From: Allopseudospirillum japonicum
Lineage (GTDB): Bacteria; Pseudomonadota; Gammaproteobacteria; Pseudomonadales; Halomonadaceae
Reading direction: 5' to 3'
Assembly (NCBI RefSeq): GCF_900108915.1
Contig: NZ_FNYH01000010.1
Span: 84,667-148,666, forward strand
DNA: 64,000 bases
Shown: piece by piece, positions 55,405 to 63,711 of the stretch
Position numbering within the stretch: position 1 is the stretch's first letter
Layout: every line of letters starts with the position of its first letter
Notes under the pieces: model-generated
Told to the model about the DNA's origin: nothing
The model's input: the letters and a program-made list of their open reading frames with translations, nothing else
Database searches by the model: none
Program-made: the position numbers and the translations under genes

Positions 55405-55974
55405 CTAGGTCGTTTCCTGCAACAACTGGTGTAAATATTGCCAGTCAAAGGCTGGGCCTGGATCGGTTTTACGCTGAGGGGCAATATCCGCATGGCCCAC
55501 CAAGGCAGTCCGTGGTAATTGTGGATAAGCTCGGTAGAGTGCCTGCAACACTTGTGTTAAAACACGGTATTGTCTTTGGGTATAAGGGCGTTCATCCGTG
55601 CCTTCCATCTCAATACCAATTGAAAAATCATTACAAGCTTCACGACCTTGATAGACAGAAACCCCCGCATGCCAAGCACGTCGATGAAAAGGCACAAATT
55701 GAATCACTTGCCCAGTGCGACGAATCAACAAGTGTGCAGAGACTTGTAACCCTTCTAATTGTGCAAAAAAAGGATGGGCTTGTGGATCCAGTTGGTTGGT
55801 AAAAAGTGCTTGGATTTCTGGCCCGCCAAAACACCCAGGCGGCAAGCTAATATTATGAATCACCACCAGTTCCAGTGCCTTTACATGGGGGCGTGCATTT
55901 TGGTTTGGTGATACACACCAAAGCGCGCCCTGTAACCAATGATGTGGATGGACAGCAAAAGATCTTATCGACAA
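55405..55974 (-). CDS. ampD: 1,6-anhydro-N-acetylmuramyl-L-alanine amidase AmpD
   Basis: 189 residues. Zinc ligands fit the amidase family: VVIHNISLP (His), RRAWHAGVS and the later GHADIAPQRKTDPGPAFDW (His and Asp). It frees the peptide from recycled anhydro-muropeptides in the cytoplasm and keeps AmpC beta-lactamase induction low. TTG start at 55974 has GAGGA upstream. Divergent from nadC, the order known in Pseudomonas. Its 3' end coincides with the edge of the integron remnant, but the protein has full length. Confidence 0.93.
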   Translation of the reverse strand: MSIRSFAVHPHHWLQGALWCVSPNQNARPHVKALELVVIHNISLPPGCFGGPEIQALFTNQLDPQAHPFFAQLEGLQVSAHLLIRRTGQVIQFVPFHRRAWHAGVSVYQGREACNDFSIGIEMEGTDERPYTQRQYRVLTQVLQALYRAYPQLPRTALVGHADIAPQRKTDPGPAFDWQYLHQLLQETT

Positions 55975-56060
55975 GGTTAGTCTTCCTCACCCTAGAAGGT
56001 TAAAAATTCAGTATAATAACGCCCTGTATTGGTGATCATCTATCAAAAAGGAGCTGCCTT

Positions 56061-56909
56061 GTGCCTGCCATTACCCCCACGCTTTATACTGATATTCAAC
56101 GTCAAGTACAGGCTGCCTTAGTAGAGGATATTGGCAGTGGTGATATTACCGCAGCCTTAATTCCAGATACTCGCTCTGCACATGCACAAGTGATTACACG
56201 CGAATATGCCATTATCAGCGGCCGCGCTTGGGTGGATGAGGTGTTTCAGCAGCTAAATCCAGAAGTAAAAATCAACTGGTATGTTGCTGATGGCGATGAG
56301 GTGGAAGCCAATCAGGTGCTTTTCACCTTAGAAGGGCATGCGCGCACTTTACTTACCGGCGAACGCTGTGCATTAAACTTTTTGCAAACGCTATCAGCAA
56401 CAGCCACTCGGTGCCGCCATTATGCAAATTTAGTTGCAGGTACGAGTGTACGTTTGCTAGATACACGCAAAACCCTACCAGGTTTACGCAGTGCGCAAAA
56501 ATATGCGGTTTTATGTGGCGGATGCTATAACCACCGTATGGGGTTATATGATGCCTTTTTGATTAAAGAAAATCATATCGCGGCTTGTGGTGGGATTCAT
56601 GCCGCCATTGAGCAAGCGCGTCATTTAGCACCAAGCGCCCCAGTAGAAATTGAAGTTGAGGATTTAAGCGAATTAGAACAGGCGCTGCAAGCCGAAGCCG
56701 ATATCATTATGTTGGATGATTTCACTTTGGAAATGATGCGCCATGCCGTGACCTTAAATGCTGGCCGTGCCAAGTTAGAAGCCAGTGGTGGAGTAACGGA
56801 AGCGACTTTACGCGCAATTGCTGAAACTGGGGTGGATTATATTTCTATTGGTAGTTTGACTAAACATGTCAAAGCAATAGATCTTTCCATGCGCATCACT
56901 TCTGTATAA
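56061..56909 (+). CDS. nadC: Nicotinate-nucleotide pyrophosphorylase (carboxylating)
   Basis: 282 residues. Family motifs [50 protein letters not shown] (given in part) and the C-terminal [21 protein letters not shown] plus ISIGSLTKH are all present. It converts quinolinate and PRPP to nicotinate mononucleotide, feeding NadE in this window. GTG start at 56061 with AAGGAG upstream. A terminator follows. Confidence 0.96.
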   Translation: MPAITPTLYTDIQRQVQAALVEDIGSGDITAALIPDTRSAHAQVITREYAIISGRAWVDEVFQQLNPEVKINWYVADGDEVEANQVLFTLEGHARTLLTGERCALNFLQTLSATATRCRHYANLVAGTSVRLLDTRKTLPGLRSAQKYAVLCGGCYNHRMGLYDAFLIKENHIAACGGIHAAIEQARHLAPSAPVEIEVEDLSELEQALQAEADIIMLDDFTLEMMRHAVTLNAGRAKLEASGGVTEATLRAIAETGVDYISIGSLTKHVKAIDLSMRITSV

Positions 56910-56918
56910 ACCGAAAAC

Positions 56919-56958
56919 TGCCCCGTACACAGGTGCGGGGTAGACGCCCGTTTTTTCT
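56919..56958 (+). terminator. Terminator after nadC
   Basis: CCCCGTAC (56921-56928) pairs with GTGCGGGG (56933-56940) in an 8-bp stem with one G-T pair; TTTTTT follows at 56951-56956, ten bases after the stem. Confidence 0.6.
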
Positions 56959-57074
56959 CTATACAAATCCCTGAGTGAATCACATTTCAAACCCAGCCCA
57001 TCCCAAGTATTCGAAGGTGCTTATACAAAAAATAACTTAATTTATTAAAAGTTTACCTAGATCAGCATAAGCAA

Positions 57075-57091
57075 CTTAAGTTTGGCTTAAG
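57075..57091 (+). promoter_or_regulatory. PmrA/QseB-type direct repeat CTTAAG-N5-CTTAAG
   Basis: A perfect CTTAAG-TTTGG-CTTAAG direct repeat about 80 bases before the PepSY gene. TAAACT at 57102-57107, ten bases downstream, could be the -10 element. This is the layout of boxes bound by PmrA/QseB/BqsR-like OmpR-family activators. The regulator is outside the window. Confidence 0.55.
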
Positions 57092-57168
57092 CTAAGCCCC
57101 CTAAACTACTCCTTATTGCAGCACCCAACAGCTAACAAGCACTTACGCACAACCTTGTCAGGTGATTT

Positions 57169-57438
57169 ATGAAAAAAGTAATTTTAGCCAGTGTTTTATT
57201 CGCAGCCGCTAGCACAGCAATGGCAGGTCCTCAGTGTACTGAAGGCAAAAACGATAACTGGATCAGCGAGCAAGATATGCAAGCACGCATTGCTGAGATG
57301 GGTTACGAAGTAAAAAAATTCAAAGTTTCTAAAGGCAACTGCTATGAAATCTACGGTTGGGATAAAGAAGGCCGTAAAGTAGAAGTTTACTTCCACCCTG
57401 AAACTGGTGAAGTCGTCAAATCTGAAATCGAAGATTAA
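57169..57438 (+). CDS. Exported PepSY-domain protein
   Basis: 89 residues: signal peptide MKKVILASVLFAAASTAMA, then a single PepSY domain (ISEQDMQARIAEMGYEVKKF, GNCYEIYGWDKEGRKVEVYF, PETGEVV) with two cysteines. Periplasmic; thought to bind a small ligand or heme/metal partner. A terminator-like hairpin separates it from the cytochrome b561 gene, a pairing often seen in proteobacteria and often under a two-component system. Confidence 0.88.
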   Translation: MKKVILASVLFAAASTAMAGPQCTEGKNDNWISEQDMQARIAEMGYEVKKFKVSKGNCYEIYGWDKEGRKVEVYFHPETGEVVKSEIED

Positions 57439-57451
57439 GCTTCTACATCAA

Positions 57452-57480
57452 GGCCCTAGCGCGATACGCTGGGGCTTTTG
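57452..57480 (+). terminator. Terminator between PepSY and cytochrome b561 genes
   Basis: GCCCTAGCG, loop, CGCTGGGGC, then TTTT. About 9 bp with one mismatch. May only attenuate, so the two genes could still be one operon. Confidence 0.6.
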
Positions 57481-57515
57481 AAAGGATCGCATGTTTTTTA
57501 AGGAGTAGTTGCCAC

Positions 57516-58130
57516 ATGCAAGATTCTAGCGAACACCCCGCCTCCCCCTTGGAATCAAAAATATCTGCAAGTACGGATAACGCTAATGCTGAGATCAAAA
57601 CGCACAACAAAGTGCGCGTTTGGGATCTAGGTGTACGTATTTTCCATTGGTCGTTAGCGTTTGGATTTTTAAGTAATTTTTTTCTCACTGAAGAAGGTAG
57701 TGATATCCATGAATATCTGGGCTACACCCTGGTTGCCCTAATTGCATGGCGCATATTGTGGGGATTGATTGGACCCAATCCTTATGCACGTTTCGCAAAT
57801 TTTGTACCTTCTCCCAAAGGGTTACTTGCTTATTTAAAGGCAGCTCAAGCTGGCCAGCCACCGCGTTATTTAAGCCATAATCCTGCAGGCGCGGTGATGA
57901 TGTTAACCTTAATGGCACTTATTGTAGCGCTAGGTGTGAGTGGTTGGATGATGACAGAGATAGACGCACTCTGGGGAGAAGACTGGATAGAGGAAGTCCA
58001 TGAATTTCTAGCCAATGCGGTCATGTTGCTGGTGCCTTTACATATTTTAGGTGCCGTGATCGAAAGCCGTCGTCACCGAGAAAATCTTGTATTCTCTATG
58101 ATCCAAGGCGATAAGCGGGCACAAGATTAA
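57516..58130 (+). CDS. Cytochrome b561 domain membrane protein
   Basis: 204 residues. A hydrophilic N-terminal tail of about 35 residues is followed by VRVWDLGVRIFHWSLAFGF and three further membrane helices. Heme-ligating His candidates are in RIFHW, DIHEYLGY, EVHEFLANA and VPLHILG. It should be a di-heme b-type electron carrier in the inner membrane, probably working with the PepSY partner. AAGGAG precedes the ATG. Confidence 0.88.
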   Translation: MQDSSEHPASPLESKISASTDNANAEIKTHNKVRVWDLGVRIFHWSLAFGFLSNFFLTEEGSDIHEYLGYTLVALIAWRILWGLIGPNPYARFANFVPSPKGLLAYLKAAQAGQPPRYLSHNPAGAVMMLTLMALIVALGVSGWMMTEIDALWGEDWIEEVHEFLANAVMLLVPLHILGAVIESRRHRENLVFSMIQGDKRAQD

Positions 58131-58150
58131 AGCAAATACCTGTGATGCAT

Positions 58151-58176
58151 AGCACTTATTATATAAAATAAGTGCT
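58151..58176. terminator. Bidirectional terminator between cytochrome b561 and LysR genes
   Basis: AGCACTTATT and AATAAGTGCT form a perfect 10-bp stem with a 6-base A/T loop between the convergent genes; T-rich bases follow on the plus strand. Confidence 0.6.
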
Positions 58177-58199
58177 TATTTAATATAGAAAGCATATTT

Positions 58200-59105
58200 T
58201 TATTTTTCTTGAAAGACTTTGTAATAAACTTGGTTCATATACTGCGCAAAAGCTTGAATCAGATCTGATTTATATGTTTGGCTATCATAACAAAAATAAT
58301 AAGATATGGGTGTCTCGGGCATAAAAGGCTTAATACATAAATCTTTTCTACGCCAATGCGCTGATGCTGGGTGTACTAAACCTACACCAAACCCAGATGC
58401 CACAAGATTAATCACAATAGAGGCTGTTGTACCATTAATCGTAAACTTAGGTGCACAATCAAACTGATCAAATAATTTTCTTTGCAAGGCACTGCTAGGA
58501 TCATCTGGGTTGTAGTCAACAAAATCTAGTCCGTGTAAGTCTTGGGCATGTAATCTTTCTTGTTTTGCCAAGATATGTTCTTTTGGTAAAACAGCTACCA
58601 AAATCGAGCTTAATACTGGGTAGGCGACAAAAGAAGGATGATCAATAGGTAGTGAAATAACGCCAATATCTAACTTTCCATTAATTAACATTTCTTTAAT
58701 TGTAGGGGTATTTCCAGAAAATAGGGAAATGTCGATATTTGGGTGATTTTCACAAAAAACCTTACATACCTCTGCTGAGTATTGACTCGCTAGTGCAGGT
58801 AATACACCTATCGAGAAAGTACGGCGTTCCTTATTTTGTAGTTGTTTAATCCGGTGATTTAATTGAGATAACTCAGAAAATACAGGATCACTCTGTTCGT
58901 ATAACTTTAAGGCATCAGAAGTGGGATGCAAGCGTCCAGAATACCGCTCAAAGAGTGCAAACTCTAGGTTATCCTCTAAGGTAGATATGAGTTTGCTTAC
59001 AGCAGATTGGGTTATAAACAAACTGCTGGCAGCACGACTTACAGATCCATGTTTCACTACTGCCCGAAACGCTTCTAACTGTCGCAGATTAAAAATTTCT
59101 CGCAT
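58200..59105 (-). CDS. LysR-family transcriptional regulator
   Basis: 301 residues: N-terminal winged helix-turn-helix (LRQLEAFRAVVKHGSVSRAA, SAVSKLISTLE) and a type-2 periplasmic-binding effector domain. It is divergent from the FecBCD-type ABC transporter genes with 135 bases between, so it most likely controls that operon. The effector is unknown. AT-rich, like the transporter genes. Confidence 0.9.
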   Translation of the reverse strand: MREIFNLRQLEAFRAVVKHGSVSRAASSLFITQSAVSKLISTLEDNLEFALFERYSGRLHPTSDALKLYEQSDPVFSELSQLNHRIKQLQNKERRTFSIGVLPALASQYSAEVCKVFCENHPNIDISLFSGNTPTIKEMLINGKLDIGVISLPIDHPSFVAYPVLSSILVAVLPKEHILAKQERLHAQDLHGLDFVDYNPDDPSSALQRKLFDQFDCAPKFTINGTTASIVINLVASGFGVGLVHPASAHWRRKDLCIKPFMPETPISYYFCYDSQTYKSDLIQAFAQYMNQVYYKVFQEK

Positions 59106-59175
59106 CTTTTGCCTAGGGTCTCAATTGGCTTTGTTGATTAGGTATTCCATTTTGGAATAGGGAGTTTATTTTAAT

Positions 59176-59194
59176 TCAATTGATAATCATTAGC
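59176..59194. promoter_or_regulatory. Fur box
   Basis: TCAATTGATAATCATTAGC agrees with the 19-bp Fur consensus (GATAATGATAATCATTATC) at 14 positions, including an unbroken GATAATCATTA core. It sits between the LysR gene and the ABC operon, so iron-dependent repression by the Fur of this window is likely. Confidence 0.7.
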
Positions 59195-59240
59195 AAATGA
59201 TAGGAAAATATCATTTCGATCACTTGCCGATATTCAATCA

Positions 59241-60290
59241 ATGAATCTTAATGAGACTCTTATGCGCATTTCTTGCTTATCTCAGTTTTCACGTCCCTTG
59301 TTGTTCGCTAGCTTCCTTATGGGACTACCGCAGCTGACATTTAGTCAAACACCTATCAGTTTGGAAAATTGTGGTACGCAAATTAACCTTAAAGCTCCCC
59401 CTGAACGTGTAGTCACAGTAGGACAAGCAACAACAGAAATGCTTTATCATCTAGGCTTGCATACAAAAGTGGTGGGGACTTCTAACTGGTTTACGGATGT
59501 TGATCCAAAATTCCAAGAAATTAACGCGGAAATCACACGCTTGGCAGATAACTTTCCAAGTTTTGAAAGCCTTGTTTCGCAAAAGCCAGATTTAGTCACT
59601 GCCGATTTCCTTTTTAGCATAGGGCCTCAAGGTGTTGTGGGTAAAAGAGAGCAGTTTCATACTTTGGGAATAAGCACCTATGTATTGGCTTCTCAATGTA
59701 TTGATCAAGACTCAAGCCGTGGCACGGATGGCACACGTACTGCTTTGTTTTCTTTAGATAATCTCTACAAAAATATTCGCGACCTCGCTTATTTATTTGC
59801 TGTAGAAGAAAAAGGACAAGCTTTAGTTAAAAGTATCCAAGCACGTGAAGCCGCTGTGATAGCAAAATCTCAACGTTATAAGCATCAAGATGTCTCTGCT
59901 GTATTTTGGTATTCGAGTGCGGCTTTGGGCGTAGATCCTTGGGTTGCAGGTCGTAAAGGTGTACCTGGCTGGATGATGTCCACACTAGGCATTAACAACA
60001 TTGTGACCTCTGATGAGGTTTGGCCTATGGTCGGCTGGGAATCTATTGCTAAAGCCAACCCAGATATTATTGTGATTGCGCGTATGGATCGCCGCCGTTT
60101 TGAAGCCGATGATTACCAGAAAAAATTAGATTTTTTGCGTACAGATCCTGTGACTAAAGCCATGGATGCAGTAATCAATAACCGCATCGTGGTCATGGAT
60201 GCCCATGCAATGGATGTCACTTTACGCTCCATTGAAGGTTTGGAAACTTTGAGTCTTGCAATCGATAAAATGGATTTTTCAGGAGAGTAA
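59241..60290 (+). CDS. Iron-chelate-type ABC transporter substrate-binding protein
   Basis: 349 residues. A signal peptide is seen (MRISCLSQFSRPLLFASFL, ending near LTFSQ), then a TroA/Peripla_BP_2 fold: PPERVVTVGQATTEMLYHLGL, KPDLVTADFLFS, VWPMVGWESIAKANPDIIVI. ATG at 59241 is used; ATG at 59262 is also possible and gives a tighter signal peptide. First gene of the operon after the Fur box. Likely binds an iron complex, siderophore or related ligand; the exact ligand is not visible. Confidence 0.85.
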   Translation: MNLNETLMRISCLSQFSRPLLFASFLMGLPQLTFSQTPISLENCGTQINLKAPPERVVTVGQATTEMLYHLGLHTKVVGTSNWFTDVDPKFQEINAEITRLADNFPSFESLVSQKPDLVTADFLFSIGPQGVVGKREQFHTLGISTYVLASQCIDQDSSRGTDGTRTALFSLDNLYKNIRDLAYLFAVEEKGQALVKSIQAREAAVIAKSQRYKHQDVSAVFWYSSAALGVDPWVAGRKGVPGWMMSTLGINNIVTSDEVWPMVGWESIAKANPDIIVIARMDRRRFEADDYQKKLDFLRTDPVTKAMDAVINNRIVVMDAHAMDVTLRSIEGLETLSLAIDKMDFSGE

Positions 60291-60296
60291 GCGGAT

Positions 60297-61325
60297 ATGA
60301 TCCGTGTGATGTATAAATTTGGATACTTAGTGTTTGACAATGCTAAGTACTTGCTAGCTGCATTTAGTCTTTTGCTAACGGCTATGTTGCTTGCGCTTAT
60401 GGTCGGCGAAAGTAGTATTTCTTTAGCAACTGTATATAGAACACTCGCCAATAAGCTACTTGGAGCAGCTCATACGGTAGATCTGATCGATGCAGGAATT
60501 TTGTGGGAATACCGTCTAAGTCGTGCTGTAGTAGCCATCTGTTGTGGCGCTGCTTTAGCCGTAAGCGGGGTTATTTTGCAATCCTTGCTTAGGAATGTGT
60601 TAGTCGATCCTTATATTTTAGGGATTTCTGCAGGCGCTTCTGCAGGTGCTGTTGCAGTGGCCATTCTGGGTGTTGGCGCCGGTGCCTTATCTATGTCTTT
60701 TGGTGCTTTTTTAGGTGCTCTGCTTGCTTTTGTACTTGTGCTCGTGTTGGCACGTTTTACTGGACACATGATTCTAGCTGGTATTGCTGGTGCACAATTA
60801 TTTCATGCCCTATCTGCATTAATGATTACCAAGTCAGCCAATGCTGAAGCAGCCAGAGGTATCATGTTTTGGCTGTTAGGTAATCTCAGTGGTGTACGCT
60901 GGCAGGATGCTTGGTTTGCTGTACCTATTGCATCCATAGGCTTACTTATCACTTGGTATTATGCACGCGCTTTAGATGCTTTCACTTTTGGCACTGAATC
61001 AGCGCAATCTCTTGGGATACCTGTTGCTCGTGTTCGCTTTATTCTTATTTTGGTCACGGCTACTTTGACTGCCGTCATGGTCTCTATGGTGGGCTCGATA
61101 GGCTTTGTTGGCTTGGTCATTCCTCATGCTGCACGTTTTTTGGTGGGGGTGCGTCATGCTGTTTTATTGCCTACAGCAGCTTTAATGGGCGCTTTATTTT
61201 TAGTACTCGCTGATATTCTTTCTCGCATTGTCATTACTGGACAGGTACTCCCTATCGGGGTAGTCACTGCTTTAATTGGTGCACCAGCATTTGCGCTTAT
61301 TTTGATTCGAGGGGCAAAAAACTGA
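60297..61325 (+). CDS. FecCD-family ABC permease
   Basis: 342 residues, about ten membrane helices. The family signature LWEYRLSRAVVAICCGAALA followed by AVSGVILQSLLRN, VDPYILGISAGAS, and the C-terminal GFVGLVIPHAARFLVG and RIVITGQVLPIGVVTALIG is complete. It forms the homodimeric channel for iron complexes or cobalamin. The ATPase gene starts at its stop codon. Confidence 0.93.
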   Translation: MIRVMYKFGYLVFDNAKYLLAAFSLLLTAMLLALMVGESSISLATVYRTLANKLLGAAHTVDLIDAGILWEYRLSRAVVAICCGAALAVSGVILQSLLRNVLVDPYILGISAGASAGAVAVAILGVGAGALSMSFGAFLGALLAFVLVLVLARFTGHMILAGIAGAQLFHALSALMITKSANAEAARGIMFWLLGNLSGVRWQDAWFAVPIASIGLLITWYYARALDAFTFGTESAQSLGIPVARVRFILILVTATLTAVMVSMVGSIGFVGLVIPHAARFLVGVRHAVLLPTAALMGALFLVLADILSRIVITGQVLPIGVVTALIGAPAFALILIRGAKN

Positions 61326-62077
61326 TGATTTCTGTCCAACAAATCAGCTATGAATTAAGTGGAAAGATTTTGATTCAGCCAATGTCTTTTACAATCCATC
61401 AAGGAGAAGTTTTAGGTCTAATTGGTCCCAATGGGTCTGGTAAATCAACATTATTACGCTTATTGGCAAAAATGATTCAGCCGACTGGGGGACAAATTCT
61501 CTTCAAAGGACAGCCTTTACAAACCCTAAAAGCTAATGCTTTGGCTCGCCAGATGGCTTTTGTCACGCAACAAGCAGAAACCCATGATCGTATCCAAGTA
61601 CGTGATGCCGTTGAATTAGGGCGCACACCTTGGCTTTCAATGCGCAATCCTTGGTCAGAGCGGGACGATATGATTGTAGATCAGGCCATGCAAGCGTTAA
61701 ATATCCAGCATCTAGGTCATCGAGTATGGCAAACGCTTTCAGGAGGTGAGCGTCAGCGTGTCCACCTTGCACGTGCTTTAGCACAAGAGCCAGAAATGCT
61801 TTTATTAGATGAGCCAACCAATCACTTAGATATTCAAAACCAACTAGCCATTTTGCAATTAGTTGAAGTATTGCAAACCACGATTGTAGTGGCATTACAT
61901 GATCTTAATCAGGCCTACCGTTGTGATCGTTTATTTATGCTGCAAGCAGGCCATCTTGTCGCTTCAGGCCGGCCTGAAACTGTATTAACTCCAGAAAATA
62001 TTCAACAAGTTTTCGGAGTTAATATAAAAATAATTCAAGATGACAGTTTGCAGCGTCCTGTTTTACATTTCTTTTAA
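61325..62077 (+). CDS. ABC transporter ATP-binding protein (FepC/HmuV type)
   Basis: 250 residues: Walker A GPNGSGKST, Q-loop FVTQQAETHD, signature LSGGERQRVHLARAL, Walker B MLLLDEPTNHLD, and the switch His in ALHDLNQAYR. It powers the FecCD permease. Its start overlaps the permease stop. The three genes complete a type II importer. Confidence 0.95.
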   Translation: MISVQQISYELSGKILIQPMSFTIHQGEVLGLIGPNGSGKSTLLRLLAKMIQPTGGQILFKGQPLQTLKANALARQMAFVTQQAETHDRIQVRDAVELGRTPWLSMRNPWSERDDMIVDQAMQALNIQHLGHRVWQTLSGGERQRVHLARALAQEPEMLLLDEPTNHLDIQNQLAILQLVEVLQTTIVVALHDLNQAYRCDRLFMLQAGHLVASGRPETVLTPENIQQVFGVNIKIIQDDSLQRPVLHFF

Positions 62078-62137
62078 TTTGCTATTGCTTGTATTGATCT
62101 GTCAAAAAAGCTTGATAGATTTTATTGAGTAAAATAA

Positions 62138-62160
62138 CAGGTACCCTCGCTAGGTACCTG
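62138..62160. terminator. Perfect hairpin between ABC operon and DMT gene
   Basis: CAGGTACC and GGTACCTG form an 8-bp perfect stem with a 7-base loop. There is no T run on the plus strand, so it may act as an mRNA processing or leader structure rather than a true terminator. Confidence 0.4.
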
Positions 62161-62189
62161 AGGTTGTGATTGCATCGAGATCAAATTAC

Positions 62190-63059
62190 ATGAGTGCTTG
62201 GAAAGGTATTGCTTTTAGGTTACTGGCAACAGGCTTATTTGCTGGCATGGCGTTGTGCGTTAAAAAAGCATCTGTTGATGCTCCAGTGGGACAAATTGTA
62301 TTTTGGCGCAGTAGTCTCGCACTGATTCCTATTATTGTTTATTTGTTATATTTTAATGCATTCCCAAAAGGATTAAAAACGAACAACTGGAAAGGGCATT
62401 TGCAACGTAGTTTATATGGGTGTTTAGCCATGTTTTTATCCTTTATATCCTTATCTTATTTGCCACTTTCCATAGCTGCCATTTTTAGTTTTTTAGCACC
62501 TTTGTTAGCAATCCCCATGGCCAGTATTTATTTAGGTGAAAAACCTTCTTTATATCTTATTTGCATGGTGATTTTTGGTTTTTTAGGCGTACTGGTAACC
62601 TTGCTACCTTCACTTTATGCTCCAGAGATTACTCATGCTTTCTTATTTGGTAGTGGAGCAGGTTTGTTAATGGCCATTGTCACTGCCCTAGCGAAAGTTA
62701 AAATAAAACAGCTTACTAAAACAGAACATGCCGGCAGTATTGCTTTTTATTTTGCTTTAACTTGTGCGCTCGTTGGTGCTGTTACCCGTTTTTGGGGGTG
62801 GCCTAGTTTAAGTTCAGAATCGCTAATCTGGCTAGTTGGTGCGGGTTTACTTGGTGGCAGTGCACATGTGGTGATGACAGAAGCTATGGCAAGAGCTCCC
62901 ATTTCAACTTTAGCGGTTTTTGAATACTCAGCAATTTTTTGGGCATTAGGCTTAGACTATAGTTTTTTTGGAGATATTCCAGACCCTATTTCCATCTTAG
63001 GTATTATGATGATTGCTCTAGCAGGTTTAAGTGTGCTGAGAGCACAAAAAATATCATGA
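62190..63059 (+). CDS. EamA/DMT-superfamily transporter
   Basis: 289 residues from the ATG at 62190; a GTG at 62166 is possible but its ribosome site would lie in a hairpin. Ten membrane helices with the EamA repeats (for example LSYLPLSIAAIFSFLAPLLA and APISTLAVFEYSAIFWALGL). Members export amino acids, opine metallophores and other small metabolites. Because it follows a Fur-boxed iron-type importer, export of a metal-binding compound is one possibility; no synthase genes are in view. Confidence 0.88.
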   Translation: MSAWKGIAFRLLATGLFAGMALCVKKASVDAPVGQIVFWRSSLALIPIIVYLLYFNAFPKGLKTNNWKGHLQRSLYGCLAMFLSFISLSYLPLSIAAIFSFLAPLLAIPMASIYLGEKPSLYLICMVIFGFLGVLVTLLPSLYAPEITHAFLFGSGAGLLMAIVTALAKVKIKQLTKTEHAGSIAFYFALTCALVGAVTRFWGWPSLSSESLIWLVGAGLLGGSAHVVMTEAMARAPISTLAVFEYSAIFWALGLDYSFFGDIPDPISILGIMMIALAGLSVLRAQKIS

Positions 63060-63129
63060 CAGTGCAAAAAGTTTAATGCTCGGCAAGCCTTAGGTGCACT
63101 TGCCGAGAAAGAGAAATGTGAAATACTCG

Positions 63130-63158
63130 CCACTAAATGGCTGGAGTCGTTTTAGTGG
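63130..63158 (-). repeat. Hairpin at the 3' end of the tnpB remnant
   Basis: CCACTAAA (63130-63137) and TTTAGTGG (63151-63158) are 8-bp perfect arms that overlap the tnpB stop region. IS200/IS605 right ends and the guide-RNA scaffold start from such hairpins. Confidence 0.45.
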
Positions 63159-63711
63159 GGGCTTCTTGCGACCCGTACTGAGCCAATAGCTCAGTACCTT
63201 TCGACACAACCCCTGCGCTGACAGGGCTGGTTGTGTGGGAACTCTTTACGCAAACGCGCCTTCCGAGCGCATCAGCTAAACCTAGATCGCGGATATTTCT
63301 GGCTGCATTAGTGTCGCGGCAAATGCCTTGGGTGCCACATAAGGGCAATCCCACACGCGAACGCTGAGCAGCATCGTTTCCATCTGGTGGTTGCAGTGAT
63401 TGCAGGTCTTCGAGCTTGGCTCAAAGCGACCTATCTTGAGCACATTTTTACCAACGTCAATACATTTATAGCTCAGGAAGGTTAGAAACATCTCCCAAGA
63501 GTCTTATCCGGCTCGATCACTGAAGGCGTGGGACTCATCTTATTTGTCGCCACTAGTACGCTGGCAAAATAATGACCCGCGGGTGAACGCTTGATGGTCA
63601 CGGTTTTGATCTTGGAATTTTCCAGATCAAACCGACGATGGAATTTGGCTTTGATGCTGGGGATTTTCGGTAGATGGATCACCCCCTGATCGAAATTGAC
63701 TTGAACGTGCT
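63133..63711 (-). pseudogene. tnpB: Degenerate TnpB (IS200/IS605-family RNA-guided nuclease) remnant
   Basis: Three minus-strand pieces in different frames belong to one TnpB. An N-terminal piece has HVQVNFDQGVIHLPKI and then KIKTVTIKRSPAGHYFASVL. A middle piece has VLKIGRFEPSSKTCNHCNHQ, the zinc ribbon. A C-terminal piece has CGTQGICRDTNAARNI, where the last catalytic Asp lies. The RuvC core between the first two pieces is deleted and the last two are out of frame. No tnpA is present. Inactive. Confidence 0.8.
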
